This document shows positions 8,095 to 16,440 of a stretch of 41,311 nt of DNA, in pieces (position 1 is the stretch's first letter; the number at the start of each line of letters is the position of its first letter). Made by a program: the position numbers and the translations under genes. Source of the DNA: Gammaproteobacteria bacterium (GTDB taxonomy: Bacteria; Pseudomonadota; Gammaproteobacteria; Eutrophobiales; Eutrophobiaceae); assembly GCA_026710545.1 (NCBI GenBank), contig JAPOQU010000055.1, forward strand, positions 1 to 41,311, written 5' to 3'. Below the pieces are notes generated by a model. It did not search any database, was not told the origin of the DNA, and was given only the letters and a program-made list of their open reading frames with translations.

Positions 8095-8139
8095 AGTATA
8101 CCGGGGCAGGAGGGTGAAGAATGTGAGAAATATCACATT
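8095..8139 (-). promoter_or_regulatory. Perfect CRP-type box with class II promoter spacing
   Basis: TGTGA-GAAATA-TCACA (8122-8137) is a perfect CRP consensus palindrome; the symmetry extends to AATGTGA/TCACATT (8120-8139). On the minus strand a -10 hexamer TATACT lies at 8100-8095, its centre 32 bp from the box centre, which is the spacing of CRP class II promoters (site at -41.5). It points away from the crp-like gene into the structured region. In the other direction GATAAA (8157-8162) is a weaker -10 that would read antisense into the regulator gene. Confidence 0.6.
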
Positions 8140-8183
8140 TTGATAAAAATAATTCAGATAAATGAATGCAGCCTGCAGGACGG

Positions 8184-8903
8184 CTATTTTTTATAAGTAC
8201 CAGCCGTATCCTGGACCATGTTTTCAAGCTTTACCACGTCGTTAATCCGTAATGAGTTTTTCCCTTTATGGACCAGGCCGGATGATGAGAGTTGAGTCAA
8301 CTCACGCGTTATTGCTTCCCGGTGAGTACTGATACGGCTGGCAAGGTCAACGTGCCTTGGCGCGGGCGAAATCGTCGCGGTATTGGCATCATCCATATTC
8401 TGCCAGGCCATTCTCAGCAGCTCGGCATGGATTCTGTTCCTGACATCCAATGAACTGAATTCAACCACACGCTCTGATAACAGCCTGACCAGGCGGGCAA
8501 TTCGCGCCAGTGTCCTGGTCATGATCGAAGGGTAAAGGTCTACGAGCCATAAAAAACACTCTGCCGAGATGGCTGCGAGGACAGTCTCACTCAAGGCTGA
8601 AACGTACGCGGACCTGGATTGGTTATCGACAGCCGCAATCTCACCGAACATTTCCCCCGCGGCCTGGTCACGGAAACTAATCTCCTTTCCCGAAGCGGAA
8701 CAAGTTGCAATCCTGACCCTGCCGCTGATGATGAAGTAAACATCGTTATCAACATCATCGTGGGAGGTAATGGTATCTCCGGCAGCGAACTTCATTCCCC
8801 GGCATTTATCCGCAACTACGTTACGTTCATTGAAGGAGAGGTCATAAAATAATTCAATCGCAGACAATGAACCCGCACTTATCTCAATGGATGTTTTTGC
8901 CAT
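8184..8903 (-). CDS. CRP/FNR-superfamily transcription regulator (CRP-like)
   Basis: A 239-aa regulator with an N-terminal cyclic-nucleotide-binding beta barrel and a C-terminal winged helix. The phosphate-binding cassette reads F-G-E-I-A-A-V-D-N-Q-S-R-S-A, keeping the G-E and R-S residues that contact cAMP in E. coli CRP. The dimer helix has L-S-E-R-V where CRP has T-S-E-K-V, so Thr127 appears to be Leu. The recognition helix H-R-E-A-I-T-R-E-L preserves the R-E-x3-R pattern with which CRP reads TGTGA. There is no N-terminal cysteine cluster, so it is not FNR. It is encoded 80 bp downstream of, and on the same strand as, the cyclase gene, and a perfect CRP box lies just past its 3' end. Confidence 0.9.
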   Translation of the reverse strand: MAKTSIEISAGSLSAIELFYDLSFNERNVVADKCRGMKFAAGDTITSHDDVDNDVYFIISGRVRIATCSASGKEISFRDQAAGEMFGEIAAVDNQSRSAYVSALSETVLAAISAECFLWLVDLYPSIMTRTLARIARLVRLLSERVVEFSSLDVRNRIHAELLRMAWQNMDDANTATISPAPRHVDLASRISTHREAITRELTQLSSSGLVHKGKNSLRINDVVKLENMVQDTAGTYKK

Positions 8904-8983
8904 TTGTTATGCTCCTGTCAAATATTCCGTGTATGTACCCGGCTGAGATATGTCCTCGTGTTCCATTCCGTGTACGCTGTCGC

Positions 8984-10900
8984 TCAGTGGTTTTCCCGGC
9001 CCCCGGCAAGTGAAGAATGATGGTTCAGTATTTCAGGATGGAGCCTGGCATAGTCAGGAAAGTGTTCCAGCATTATCCTGCTGATGCGCCGGTGCAATTT
9101 CTGCCTTACACGTTTTAACATGCTCTGGTACGCGACCGCGCGCATCAATGTCCATTTGAATGCGTACCTGGCGTCATTTCCATTTCCTGTCCTTAACAGT
9201 AACCCTGACCTGCACAGGGAATTCAATGCGGGATAGAGCTTCTTCGGATGATGAGCCCAGACCTTTGCCAGCATGTCATAGCTGAATTCACGACCCAGTG
9301 CGGCACATATCTGCGCCACTTCGCGAGAGGATGAATCCTGGTCCAGCCGCGTCATTAACACGGTGCGCACTTTTCCAGGTATTTCAGTATCTTCAAGGAG
9401 TTGCGGAAGATTCCTGCTTCCCGGGCGCCATGCCAGCAGCGCGGTTCCGGTTAATTCTTCCAGGAAGAAGGGGATGCCGTCAGCTTTATCAACAATTCGG
9501 GATACGAGACTGGCAGGAATACGTATTTCTCCCGATATCCGGCGAATCAACAATTCTGCAGCAGATCGGTTAATGGGTGACAGGGAAATTCTTTCCACGT
9601 GATCGCGTTCGAGCCATGAGACGGGTGGCCTGAATTGAAGCCGGCAGGAGATTGCCAGCAGCACCGGCTTGCCGGGGATCTGCATGATCAATTCAGTAAG
9701 CAGTTCCAGAGCCCACGGGGTTAACCATTGTGCATCTTCCAGGATGATAAGACAGGGTCTCGTTTCATCAGGGTTCCCGGTCAGGCTTTGCCTTGCACCG
9801 GCATCACCGGAAAGTGATCTGACAGTTGCCTGCATACGCGCCAGGCAGGCGCGTATATCATCGTTCCCGTGCAATGGGGAACACTGGTAAATGAGCCGGT
9901 TGCAGCTTTCCGGGGGAACATGTGCGCATACCGTCTCCAGCAGTTTTGATTTTCCAATACCTGTCTCGCCGCAAATCAGTATAACCCTGCCGTCCCGGCG
10001 CCGGGCCCGGTTCCACTGCCGGATAACGTGTTTGAATTCCCCGTCCCTGCCAACCAGTTCCGACCCGTTGATTTTTCTGCCGTTGTGGAAGCGCGCACTC
10101 GAATCGGTTTCATCGGTCACCTGCCACAGCATCTGTGTTTTTTCAAATCCCGCTAACGAGCGCAGACCGATTTTTTTCAACCTGAAACGGTTTTGTACGA
10201 GGTTACGGGTCTCGGTACTGACGATGACTGTTCCGGGTTGTGCCATCGACTGTAATCTTGCAGCCAGGTTTGGAGCCTGGCCGATTACGGTTTTCTCCGG
10301 CACAGAACCGGTTCCTGCAGAGTTCCCGACGACGACCAGTCCGGAGGCAATCCCTATTCGAACGGAAATACTGTTGCCTGCCCCGTCCGTCAGTCCTGTT
10401 TTACGTGTTTTAAATGAATTAAGCAGATCCAGGGCAGCATACACCGCTCGTTCCGCGTCATCTTCATGGGCCTGGGGATATCCGAAACAGCTCATGGTTC
10501 CGTCACCCACATAGCCTGCCGTGAAGCCGCCATAGAATTTGATGGTTTCAACGCAAAGATTCCGGTATGTCTGTATCAGTTGCAACAGGTCTTCCGGGTC
10601 CAGCCTTGTGGCCAGGCCGGTCGAATTAACCAGATCGCAGAACATGATGGAGAGGTAGCGGCGTTCAACCCGGTTGATAGGGTCGGTGGTATCCGGTAGT
10701 TCAAAGCCGTTACCCCGACGGTAACAGGCATCGTCTTTTCCGGCCATCCCGGGCAGCGGGCTCCTGCAACTCCCGCACAACCGGGAATTCGGTTCCCGGC
10801 CTGAGGCGTAGCCGCGGTACTGCAGTACCAGTGAAGTTCCGCACCGTGAGCAGAAAGATCGCTGGTTATGGCTTGTGAAACGTGGAAGAGTGTCGTCCAT
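8984..10900 (-). CDS. Zinc-ribbon, class III nucleotide cyclase and AAA ATPase protein
   Basis: A 638-aa multidomain signalling protein. The N-terminus carries a probable zinc ribbon (C17-x2-C20, C42-x2-C45). A class III cyclase domain (about 78-265) has both metal aspartates, D89 in F-C-D-L and D133 in V-G-D-G, and the N-L-A-A-R transition-state residues (N211, R215). The position that carries the purine-selecting lysine in many class III cyclases (K-x-x-G-D) reads G-Y-V-G-D here. An AAA/ORC-type ATPase follows, with Walker A G-E-T-G-I-G-K-S (311-318) and Walker B L-I-I-L-E-D-A (384-390), then a winged-helix-like tail. Relatives usually continue into a long TPR region; this one stops early. 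Its pairing with a CRP-like gene suggests local cyclic-nucleotide signalling. Confidence 0.88.
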   Translation of the reverse strand: MDDTLPRFTSHNQRSFCSRCGTSLVLQYRGYASGREPNSRLCGSCRSPLPGMAGKDDACYRRGNGFELPDTTDPINRVERRYLSIMFCDLVNSTGLATRLDPEDLLQLIQTYRNLCVETIKFYGGFTAGYVGDGTMSCFGYPQAHEDDAERAVYAALDLLNSFKTRKTGLTDGAGNSISVRIGIASGLVVVGNSAGTGSVPEKTVIGQAPNLAARLQSMAQPGTVIVSTETRNLVQNRFRLKKIGLRSLAGFEKTQMLWQVTDETDSSARFHNGRKINGSELVGRDGEFKHVIRQWNRARRRDGRVILICGETGIGKSKLLETVCAHVPPESCNRLIYQCSPLHGNDDIRACLARMQATVRSLSGDAGARQSLTGNPDETRPCLIILEDAQWLTPWALELLTELIMQIPGKPVLLAISCRLQFRPPVSWLERDHVERISLSPINRSAAELLIRRISGEIRIPASLVSRIVDKADGIPFFLEELTGTALLAWRPGSRNLPQLLEDTEIPGKVRTVLMTRLDQDSSSREVAQICAALGREFSYDMLAKVWAHHPKKLYPALNSLCRSGLLLRTGNGNDARYAFKWTLMRAVAYQSMLKRVRQKLHRRISRIMLEHFPDYARLHPEILNHHSSLAGGRENH

Positions 10901-11130
10901 TACAGCAACAACGGAGACGGGCCCGATGGCGGATAAGACTGGGCCGTGGTCAGAAATGATACAAAACGATCCATCGCTGTTCCAATCCCGAGAGATCCGA
11001 ATTAGACTTTTCCATTTACAAACTTACTACCAGAACCACTTGTTAGTCATGTTGTGGCTTATAAAGGGTACAGCCTAAACCAGACATCTGTTACTGTCAA
11101 TTCCCGGTTATCCGTTATTTGCCGCCCCGG

Positions 11131-12198
11131 TCAGCCATAGAATGCCTTAGCGACCGCATCATCGAATTCACTGAATTGGTTCTGCAAGGAGGTTGCCGCA
11201 CTGAGTTGTCCCCTGGCCCTGATCTCACTGTGTTCACTGTGGCTGCCGACCCTGCCCGCATCCCACGAAAAATAATCCTCGTTCAGGGCATCGGCACAGA
11301 AACGGGCGGCCAGTTCGAGGTAAATCGTCAGCGTTGCCTGCGGGATGGCCTGCCATTCCTCACGGGTGAGCAAATCTCCTGCATGACCGGCATAACCGTC
11401 AAGCGCGGCGCGGCAATGGGCCACGGAGAAGCATCCGTCAACCGTATCTTCCCCGGGCGGGTTGCACCAGGAGCGCAGGGCATCGCCGATTTCCAGGTAG
11501 ACCGGCATCCTGGCGAGGGTGTCAAAATCGACCATGCACTTCACGTCCCGGTCGTCGCCGGTAAAGATGAAATTGGATATTTTCGGATCACCGTGAACCA
11601 GGCGTTCGGCAACTGCAGGCAATGGCGGCAATTGCTCCAGGCGCGCCAGGATAGCATTACCCAGTGGCTTGACGGCATCATACCTGTCATGGCCCTTGCT
11701 GTTCTCCAGGGTATCTTCCAGGTGACGTGTATGGCGGGGGGTATCATGAGTACCCGGGCGGGAGGTCTGTAACTCGTAATCCAGCAGCGCCAGTGCCCCG
11801 TGCATACGGCCCAGCATGGCGCCGGCCGCCCTGGCCAGGTCCGGGTGCCGTACCTGTTGATGGATATTGCCGCTGATGTAATTGAACAGTCGCCAGATGC
11901 GGCTGTGTTCCCGGTGAAACACCATCCCGTCCCGGGCGGGCAGTATCCTCGGGGTCAACAGTCCTGCTTCCTCCAGATGGCGGGTTACCACGTCGATATC
12001 CAGGTTGATACCGGGAGGAAACATCCCGTTTACCGCCTGCAGGATATAATCCGGGCCGTTAACATCCGTAACGTGATAAGTCCTGTTGATCAGGCCGGAT
12101 TTGACCGGATGCACCCGGGCAGGGATGATGTCATAAGCCGCAAGGACATCCCGGATCTGTTCAGGGATCGGCGCATTCATGGACCGAGAGAATCTCAT
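11131..12198 (-). CDS. APH-fold phosphotransferase (aminoglycoside/hexosamine kinase-like)
   Basis: A 355-aa cytoplasmic kinase of the aminoglycoside phosphotransferase/choline kinase fold. The nucleotide loop region reads V-K-S-G-L-I-N-R-T-Y-H-V, the catalytic loop V-H-G-D-P-K-I-S-N-F-I-F carries the catalytic Asp and the metal Asn, and the second metal Asp is in M-V-D-F-D-T-L. Together with G-L-I-N-x-T-Y, the architecture resembles N-acetylhexosamine 1-kinase-type small-molecule kinases more than antibiotic-resistance enzymes, but the substrate cannot be assigned. The gene stands alone between the cyclase gene and the tonB operon. An internal start M-N-A-P-I-P at 12180 is possible. The 230 bp between this gene and the cyclase gene (10901-11130) show nothing I can name. 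Confidence 0.8.
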   Translation of the reverse strand: MRFSRSMNAPIPEQIRDVLAAYDIIPARVHPVKSGLINRTYHVTDVNGPDYILQAVNGMFPPGINLDIDVVTRHLEEAGLLTPRILPARDGMVFHREHSRIWRLFNYISGNIHQQVRHPDLARAAGAMLGRMHGALALLDYELQTSRPGTHDTPRHTRHLEDTLENSKGHDRYDAVKPLGNAILARLEQLPPLPAVAERLVHGDPKISNFIFTGDDRDVKCMVDFDTLARMPVYLEIGDALRSWCNPPGEDTVDGCFSVAHCRAALDGYAGHAGDLLTREEWQAIPQATLTIYLELAARFCADALNEDYFSWDAGRVGSHSEHSEIRARGQLSAATSLQNQFSEFDDAVAKAFYG

Positions 12199-12584
12199 AC
12201 CGGCACAATTCGCGCAATTCCTGCTTTACGGTCACAGCAGGACGGCAGGTTTAAGAGGCAGCCCTCCAACCGTCAGGACCTGGTTAAACTGCGGTCAGGT
12301 GAACAAAAACATGAACAAAAACGGTATTTGCGCGTGTCCGGTTCTTGTAATAGAATAATGTGCCGACCGGAACATGACCGATTTTAAGAATTTCATATTG
12401 ATTTAATGTTTCCTGTTGTATAATTTGCCGTTGTCGGCTTGACTCTCGCCGGAACAGGCAGAATACTAAAACAAAAACAGGTGGATATCGAAAAACTGTT
12501 CTGATTGAATTGGACCATGCAGCCTGGCTGCAGGGATTTTTGAAGTTTGCCTTACATCATCACCGCTGGGGAGGTTATTTCCTT
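12199..12584. other. 386-bp intergenic region upstream of the tonB operon
   Basis: This gap separates the divergent kinase gene and DUF3450 gene. It contains a 12-bp tandem repeat (GAACAAAAACAT, from 12301 to 12322) and a candidate promoter at 12398-12424. No convincing Fur box, tRNA or small gene was seen. The open frame continues upstream of the chosen DUF3450 start to 12510, but that part lacks family resemblance. Confidence 0.5.
12398..12424 (+). promoter_or_regulatory. Candidate sigma70 promoter of the DUF3450-tonB operon
   Basis: A consensus -10 TATAAT (12419-12424) is preceded by TTGATT (12398-12403) with a short 15-bp spacer. The -10 box is strong; the -35 assignment is less certain. 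The predicted start near 12431 gives a leader of about 150 nt to the DUF3450 gene. Confidence 0.5.
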
Positions 12585-13364
12585 ATGGATACTATGAAAA
12601 TATTAGTAACTTTCAGCAAGTTATTAATGTTGAGTCTTGTATTTGGATTCAGTTCGGCCATATACAGCCAGGATGCGATTGACCAGGTTGTGGACGAAGG
12701 CGTTGCCCGTAGCCAGGAGGCGGCAGAGTCACAGAAACGCATTGATGCAACATCGAGTGAGGCGGAGAAGATTGCATCGAGATACCGGCGTGAACTGAAA
12801 GTCATAGACGGATTGAAGGTCTATAACGCGCTGTTACAGAAGCAGGTTGACGATCAAAACCGGGAAAAACGCACGATAGCAGAATCCATTGATGAAATAG
12901 CAGTCGTGGAACGCCAGATCTTCCCCCTCATGCTCAGAATGGCAAATACCCTGGAACAGTTTGTCGAGCTTGACCGCCCCTTTCACATGGAGGAACGCCG
13001 CAAAAGGGTAGCGGATGTGAAAGCGTATATCGGTGATGCCGGTATTACCGCAGCGGAAAAATTACGCCTGGTGCTTGAAGCCTATCGAATCGAGACGAGT
13101 TTCGGCGGTGACCTGGATGAATACAGCGACGTAATCGAGATCAATGGTCAGGAACGACCGGTGAACGTACTGCGCTTCGGTCGTCTTGTGCTGGCCTACC
13201 AGACCGACGACGGCAAGGAAAACGGCGTCTGGGATCAGGAGATGCGCCAGTGGGTGCCCCTGGATTCGGCGGAATATCGAAATTACATCCGCCAGGGGCT
13301 GAAGATCGCCAGGAAGCAGCTACCGCCCGACATATTCATCCTGCCGGTCAGCGCGGCGCAGTAA
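12585..13364 (+). CDS. DUF3450 family periplasmic protein of the TonB2 operon
   Basis: A 259-aa exported protein. The start at 12585 (M-D-T-M-K-I-L-V) has GGGGAGG about 10 nt upstream and gives a clear signal peptide (hydrophobic L-L-M-L-S-L-V-F-G-F, cleavage near Y-S-Q-D). Then follows a long coiled coil (about residues 35-105, rich in E, K, R, Q) and a globular C-terminal part with V-L-R-F-G-R-L-V-L-A-Y-Q-T-D-D-G, as in the DUF3450 family. In Vibrio the same gene heads the ttpC-exbB2-exbD2-tonB2 cluster; its exact role is unclear but probably supports the TonB2 motor in the periplasm. It is 16 bp from ttpC. A longer frame from 12510 is unlikely to be the real start. Confidence 0.88.
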   Translation: MDTMKILVTFSKLLMLSLVFGFSSAIYSQDAIDQVVDEGVARSQEAAESQKRIDATSSEAEKIASRYRRELKVIDGLKVYNALLQKQVDDQNREKRTIAESIDEIAVVERQIFPLMLRMANTLEQFVELDRPFHMEERRKRVADVKAYIGDAGITAAEKLRLVLEAYRIETSFGGDLDEYSDVIEINGQERPVNVLRFGRLVLAYQTDDGKENGVWDQEMRQWVPLDSAEYRNYIRQGLKIARKQLPPDIFILPVSAAQ

Positions 13365-13380
13365 CAGAGGAGAGCCAGAC

Positions 13381-14757
13381 GTGAAATATTACAAACACCT
13401 AATCGTTGTTGCATTACTTTCAGGTTACCTGTCTCCTGCCGTTGCCGCCGATGACGCCATGTCGCTCGACACGCTGCTGGACCAGGTGCAGCAGGGCAGG
13501 ATCGATGAATCCAAGGATAACGTGGCCAGGGAGGAGGCGTTTCAGCGTGACAAGGCAAACCAGGCTGCGTTAATGCAGAAAGCCAACCGGGAGCGGGCTA
13601 ACCTGGAAGCTGTCAGTGAGCGGCTGGAGAAGGAGTTCGAGGCCAACCAGGACGATATAGACATCCTCAAGCAAGACCTGCAGGAAGCCCTGGGTTCATT
13701 AAAGGAACTGTTTGGGGTGCTGCAGACTGCTGCCGGCGATTCCCGGGCTACATTTGACTCTTCGCTGACCAATATTGAATACCCCCATCGCGGCGATTTC
13801 ATGACCGAACTGGCGGAGAAGATGGGCTCCGGTAGTGAGTTGGCATCCCTGGAAGAGATCGAAGAGCTCTGGTTTGAGATCCAGCGGGAAATGACCGAAA
13901 CCGGCAAGGTGAAGCGCTTCAGGGGAAATGTCGTCCTGCCTGATGGGCAGGAAGTGGAACAGGACATCATCAGGGTAGGCGTATTCAACCTGGTTGGCGA
14001 CGGCAAATACCTGAAATATGACCCGGAAACGCAGAAGATTTCCGAACTGCTGCGCCAGCCGGAAGATCGCTTCGTCAACGGCGCCGAAGACCTGGATGAA
14101 GCTGAAGGCGGCTTTGTCCCGTTCGGCCTGGACCCGACCAAGGGCCAGTTGCTGGGCCAACTGGTCAACGTGCCCAGCTGGTATGAACGATCCACGACCC
14201 AGGGCGGGACGGTAGGCTGGATTATCATCGGCCTGGGTATCTTCGGCATCACGGTCGCCCTGCTCAGGATACTTTACATGATGGGTGTCGGCATGTCGGT
14301 TGCCAAACAGGTACGCAACCTGAGTAATCCGTCCACTAATAATCCACTCGGCCGGGTATTGCTTGCCTACCACGAGAACAAGGATATCGATGTGGAATCC
14401 CTGGAATTGAAGATGGGCGAGGCGGTATTACGCGAGGTCCCGAAGCTGAGCCGGTTAAACACCTTGATCAAGGTCATCTCCGTGGTTGCTCCGTTGCTCG
14501 GGTTGCTGGGAACGGTTATCGGCATGATCGTGACGTTCCAGTCCATCACCCTGTTCGGTACCGGCGACCCGAAACTCATGGCCGGCGGTATCTCCCAGGC
14601 TTTGATTACCACCATGCTGGGCTTGTGCGTTGCTATTCCGACGGTGTTCCTGCACAGTATGATGGCCGGCCAGAGCCGGAAGATCATCGAGACGCTGGAA
14701 GGTCAGGCAACCGGTTTTGTCGCCGAGGCGTCCGAACAACAGCACCAGAGTGCGTAG
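13381..14757 (+). CDS. ttpC: TtpC-like MotA/TolQ/ExbB proton channel family protein
   Basis: A 458-aa protein with a GTG start (13381) and GAGGAG upstream. A signal-like N-terminus is followed by a long periplasmic coiled coil (about 25-120), a globular periplasmic part, one transmembrane helix near 275-300, and a C-terminal MotA/TolQ/ExbB domain with P-L-L-G-L-L-G-T-V-I-G-M and the G-G-I-S-Q-A-L-I-T-T-M-L-G-L block. ExbB proteins are about 200-250 aa, so the long N-terminal extension identifies the TtpC type known from Vibrio TonB2 systems, where it is essential for TonB2-dependent iron uptake. The gene precedes a conventional exbB, so this system has two channel-like subunits. Confidence 0.92.
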   Translation: MKYYKHLIVVALLSGYLSPAVAADDAMSLDTLLDQVQQGRIDESKDNVAREEAFQRDKANQAALMQKANRERANLEAVSERLEKEFEANQDDIDILKQDLQEALGSLKELFGVLQTAAGDSRATFDSSLTNIEYPHRGDFMTELAEKMGSGSELASLEEIEELWFEIQREMTETGKVKRFRGNVVLPDGQEVEQDIIRVGVFNLVGDGKYLKYDPETQKISELLRQPEDRFVNGAEDLDEAEGGFVPFGLDPTKGQLLGQLVNVPSWYERSTTQGGTVGWIIIGLGIFGITVALLRILYMMGVGMSVAKQVRNLSNPSTNNPLGRVLLAYHENKDIDVESLELKMGEAVLREVPKLSRLNTLIKVISVVAPLLGLLGTVIGMIVTFQSITLFGTGDPKLMAGGISQALITTMLGLCVAIPTVFLHSMMAGQSRKIIETLEGQATGFVAEASEQQHQSA

Positions 14758-14770
14758 TCGATAAAGATAA

Positions 14771-15352
14771 ATGGTTGATATCATCTATTCAATCCTGCGC
14801 GGCATTACTTCCCTGTTCGGTCTCGAACAGGGTTTCATCGATATGTGGGAATCCATACGTGATTTCCTGGAACTGGGAGGACCTGTTTTATACCTGGTAG
14901 CCCTGGTGCTGGCCATTATGTGGCTGTGCATAGTAGAAAGATTTATTTATTTCTCACTGCGCCAGCCGCGGCTGTCCGAGGATGCCGTCAAGCGCTGGGA
15001 CACGCGCCCGGAAAGAAAATCCTGGAATGCCCACCGGGTGCGGGAAGCCATGATATCGGATGTCAAGATCCAGGCAAACCAATTCCTGGGAACCATCAAG
15101 GTATGTGTCGCCCTGTGTCCTCTGGTAGGTTTGCTGGGAACGGTGACAGGGATGGTCACGGTTTTCGAGGTGATGGCATTTCTTGGCACCGGCAACGCCA
15201 GGGCCATGGCGGCCGGGGTGTCGCAGGCCACGGTGCCGACCATGTCCGGCATGGTCGCGGCGCTGTCCGGTTATTTCATCAGTGTCTGGTTGCAGAGCAA
15301 GGCTGATTCAGAGGTCGAGAAATTGAGTGAGCACTTGACTATGGACCATTAA
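14771..15352 (+). CDS. exbB: ExbB-type proton channel subunit of the TonB2 system
   Basis: A 193-aa inner-membrane protein of the MotA/TolQ/ExbB family. It has a first transmembrane helix at about 35-55 (G-P-V-L-Y-L-V-A-L-V-L-A) and two more in the conserved C-terminal block. L-V-G-L-L-G-T-V-T-G-M and A-A-G-V-S-Q-A-T-V-P-T-M-S-G-M are the family signatures lining the proton path. Together with ExbD it converts the proton gradient into movement of TonB. It begins 13 bp after ttpC and ends 26 bp before exbD. Its length is normal for the short ExbB2 type. Confidence 0.94.
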   Translation: MVDIIYSILRGITSLFGLEQGFIDMWESIRDFLELGGPVLYLVALVLAIMWLCIVERFIYFSLRQPRLSEDAVKRWDTRPERKSWNAHRVREAMISDVKIQANQFLGTIKVCVALCPLVGLLGTVTGMVTVFEVMAFLGTGNARAMAAGVSQATVPTMSGMVAALSGYFISVWLQSKADSEVEKLSEHLTMDH

Positions 15353-15378
15353 CGTATCTGCTGTGAGGAAGGTTAACC

Positions 15379-15780
15379 ATGCGTAGAATCACCAGTGTAA
15401 CTACTGACGATGAATCAGAGGTCAACATCACTCCCCTGATAGATATCGTATTCATCATGCTGATTTTCTTCATCGTAACGGCGACCTTCGTCAAGGAGGC
15501 CGGTATCGACGTGAACAAACCTGACGCGCCGACTGCCGAAGTGAAGAAAAAAGCGAATATCCTGATAGCCATCGATGCCAACAACAATATCTGGCTGGAT
15601 CGCAGGAAGATCGATGTCCGTTCCGTTATTCCGAATATCAAGCGTCTGCGCTCCGAGAACCCGGAGGGTTCCGTTGTCATTCAGGCGGATGAAGAATCCA
15701 AGAATAAAATGCTGGTCGAGGTCATGGACGCGGCGCGCCAGGCAGGCGTGACCAATATCGCGCTTGCAGCCGAAAAATAA
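15379..15780 (+). CDS. exbD: ExbD/TolR family protein
   Basis: A 133-aa protein with a cytoplasmic N-terminus, one transmembrane helix starting V-N-I-T-P-L-I-D-I-V-F-I-M-L, and a periplasmic ExbD/TolR domain. The aspartate in P-L-I-D is the conserved membrane residue required for proton coupling. The ribosome binding site GAGGAAGG lies just upstream of the ATG. Between exbB and tonB, it forms the motor with ExbB. The periplasmic part contains V-V-I-Q-A-D-E-x-x-x-N-K-M-L-V-E-V-M-D, a typical ExbD segment. Confidence 0.95.
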   Translation: MRRITSVTTDDESEVNITPLIDIVFIMLIFFIVTATFVKEAGIDVNKPDAPTAEVKKKANILIAIDANNNIWLDRRKIDVRSVIPNIKRLRSENPEGSVVIQADEESKNKMLVEVMDAARQAGVTNIALAAEK

Positions 15781-15792
15781 CGGCGTGTTTTA

Positions 15793-16422
15793 ATGGTTGC
15801 CCGTACTCTACTTGTTGGCCGGTATGTCATTGCAGGGGGCTCTGCGCTTATTGTTGTGTTCGGCCTGTTCTGGCTTATGCAGTACCTGATTAATATAGCC
15901 GACCGTGAACTGGACCAGGATGAGGCGGGCAGGATGCTGGAGTTTGTCCGGGTCAATCCGGAAGAGGTGGTCAACCGGCGCAAACCGCCGCCGAGAAAAC
16001 CGCCGCCACCGGACCAGCCACCGCCGGAACCGCCGCCTCCCTCCATGGACAACATAACTCCTGAAGCGCAGTCCGTACAGGTGTCGGCAGCCCCGGTGAA
16101 TACGAATATCAACCTGGATGCCAGCGGTTTCGGACTGGCGCCCAGTGACGGAGAATACCTGCCCATCGTCAAGGTGCAGCCTATCTATCCCAGGCGGGCG
16201 CAGTCCCGGGGTATCGAAGGTTATGTCATTGTTGAGTTCACGGTGACCAAATCCGGTACCACCAAGGATATCCGCATAGTCGAGGCAGTACCCCCGGGTG
16301 TTTTTGACAAGGCATCCATGGCGGCAGCGGCCAAGTTCAAGTATAAACCCCGCGTCGTAGACGGCCAGCCGATCGAGGTTCCCGGCGTACAAAACAAGAT
16401 CACTTTCGAACTGGAAGATTAG
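15793..16422 (+). CDS. tonB2: TonB family energy transducer (TonB2 type)
   Basis: A 209-aa TonB with an N-terminal membrane anchor (about 13-37), a short proline-rich spacer (P-P-P-R-K-P-P-P-P-D-Q-P-P-P-E-P-P-P-P), and the C-terminal TonB domain (Y-P-I-V-K-V-Q-P-I-Y-P-R-R-A, G-x-V-I-V-E-F-T-V, V-E-A-V-P-P-G-V-F-D, F-K-Y-K-P-R). It contacts outer-membrane TonB-dependent transporters. The short spacer and compact size match TonB2 rather than E. coli TonB. It is in line with exbD (12-bp gap) and the TPR gene (18-bp gap). No TonB-dependent receptor lies in the window, so the substrate is unknown. Confidence 0.95.
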   Translation: MVARTLLVGRYVIAGGSALIVVFGLFWLMQYLINIADRELDQDEAGRMLEFVRVNPEEVVNRRKPPPRKPPPPDQPPPEPPPPSMDNITPEAQSVQVSAAPVNTNINLDASGFGLAPSDGEYLPIVKVQPIYPRRAQSRGIEGYVIVEFTVTKSGTTKDIRIVEAVPPGVFDKASMAAAAKFKYKPRVVDGQPIEVPGVQNKITFELED

Positions 16423-16440
16423 TTCCGGAGCCAGATACTC

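Noticed and set aside
8166..8192. Terminator from the run of T after GCCTGCAGG near 8190
   Set aside because: The stem possible here is only four base pairs, and the T run belongs to the 3' end of the minus-strand regulator gene.
12199..12584. Possible Fur box upstream of the TonB2 operon
   Set aside because: I found no sequence with a convincing match to the 19-bp Fur consensus, so iron control cannot be claimed from sequence.
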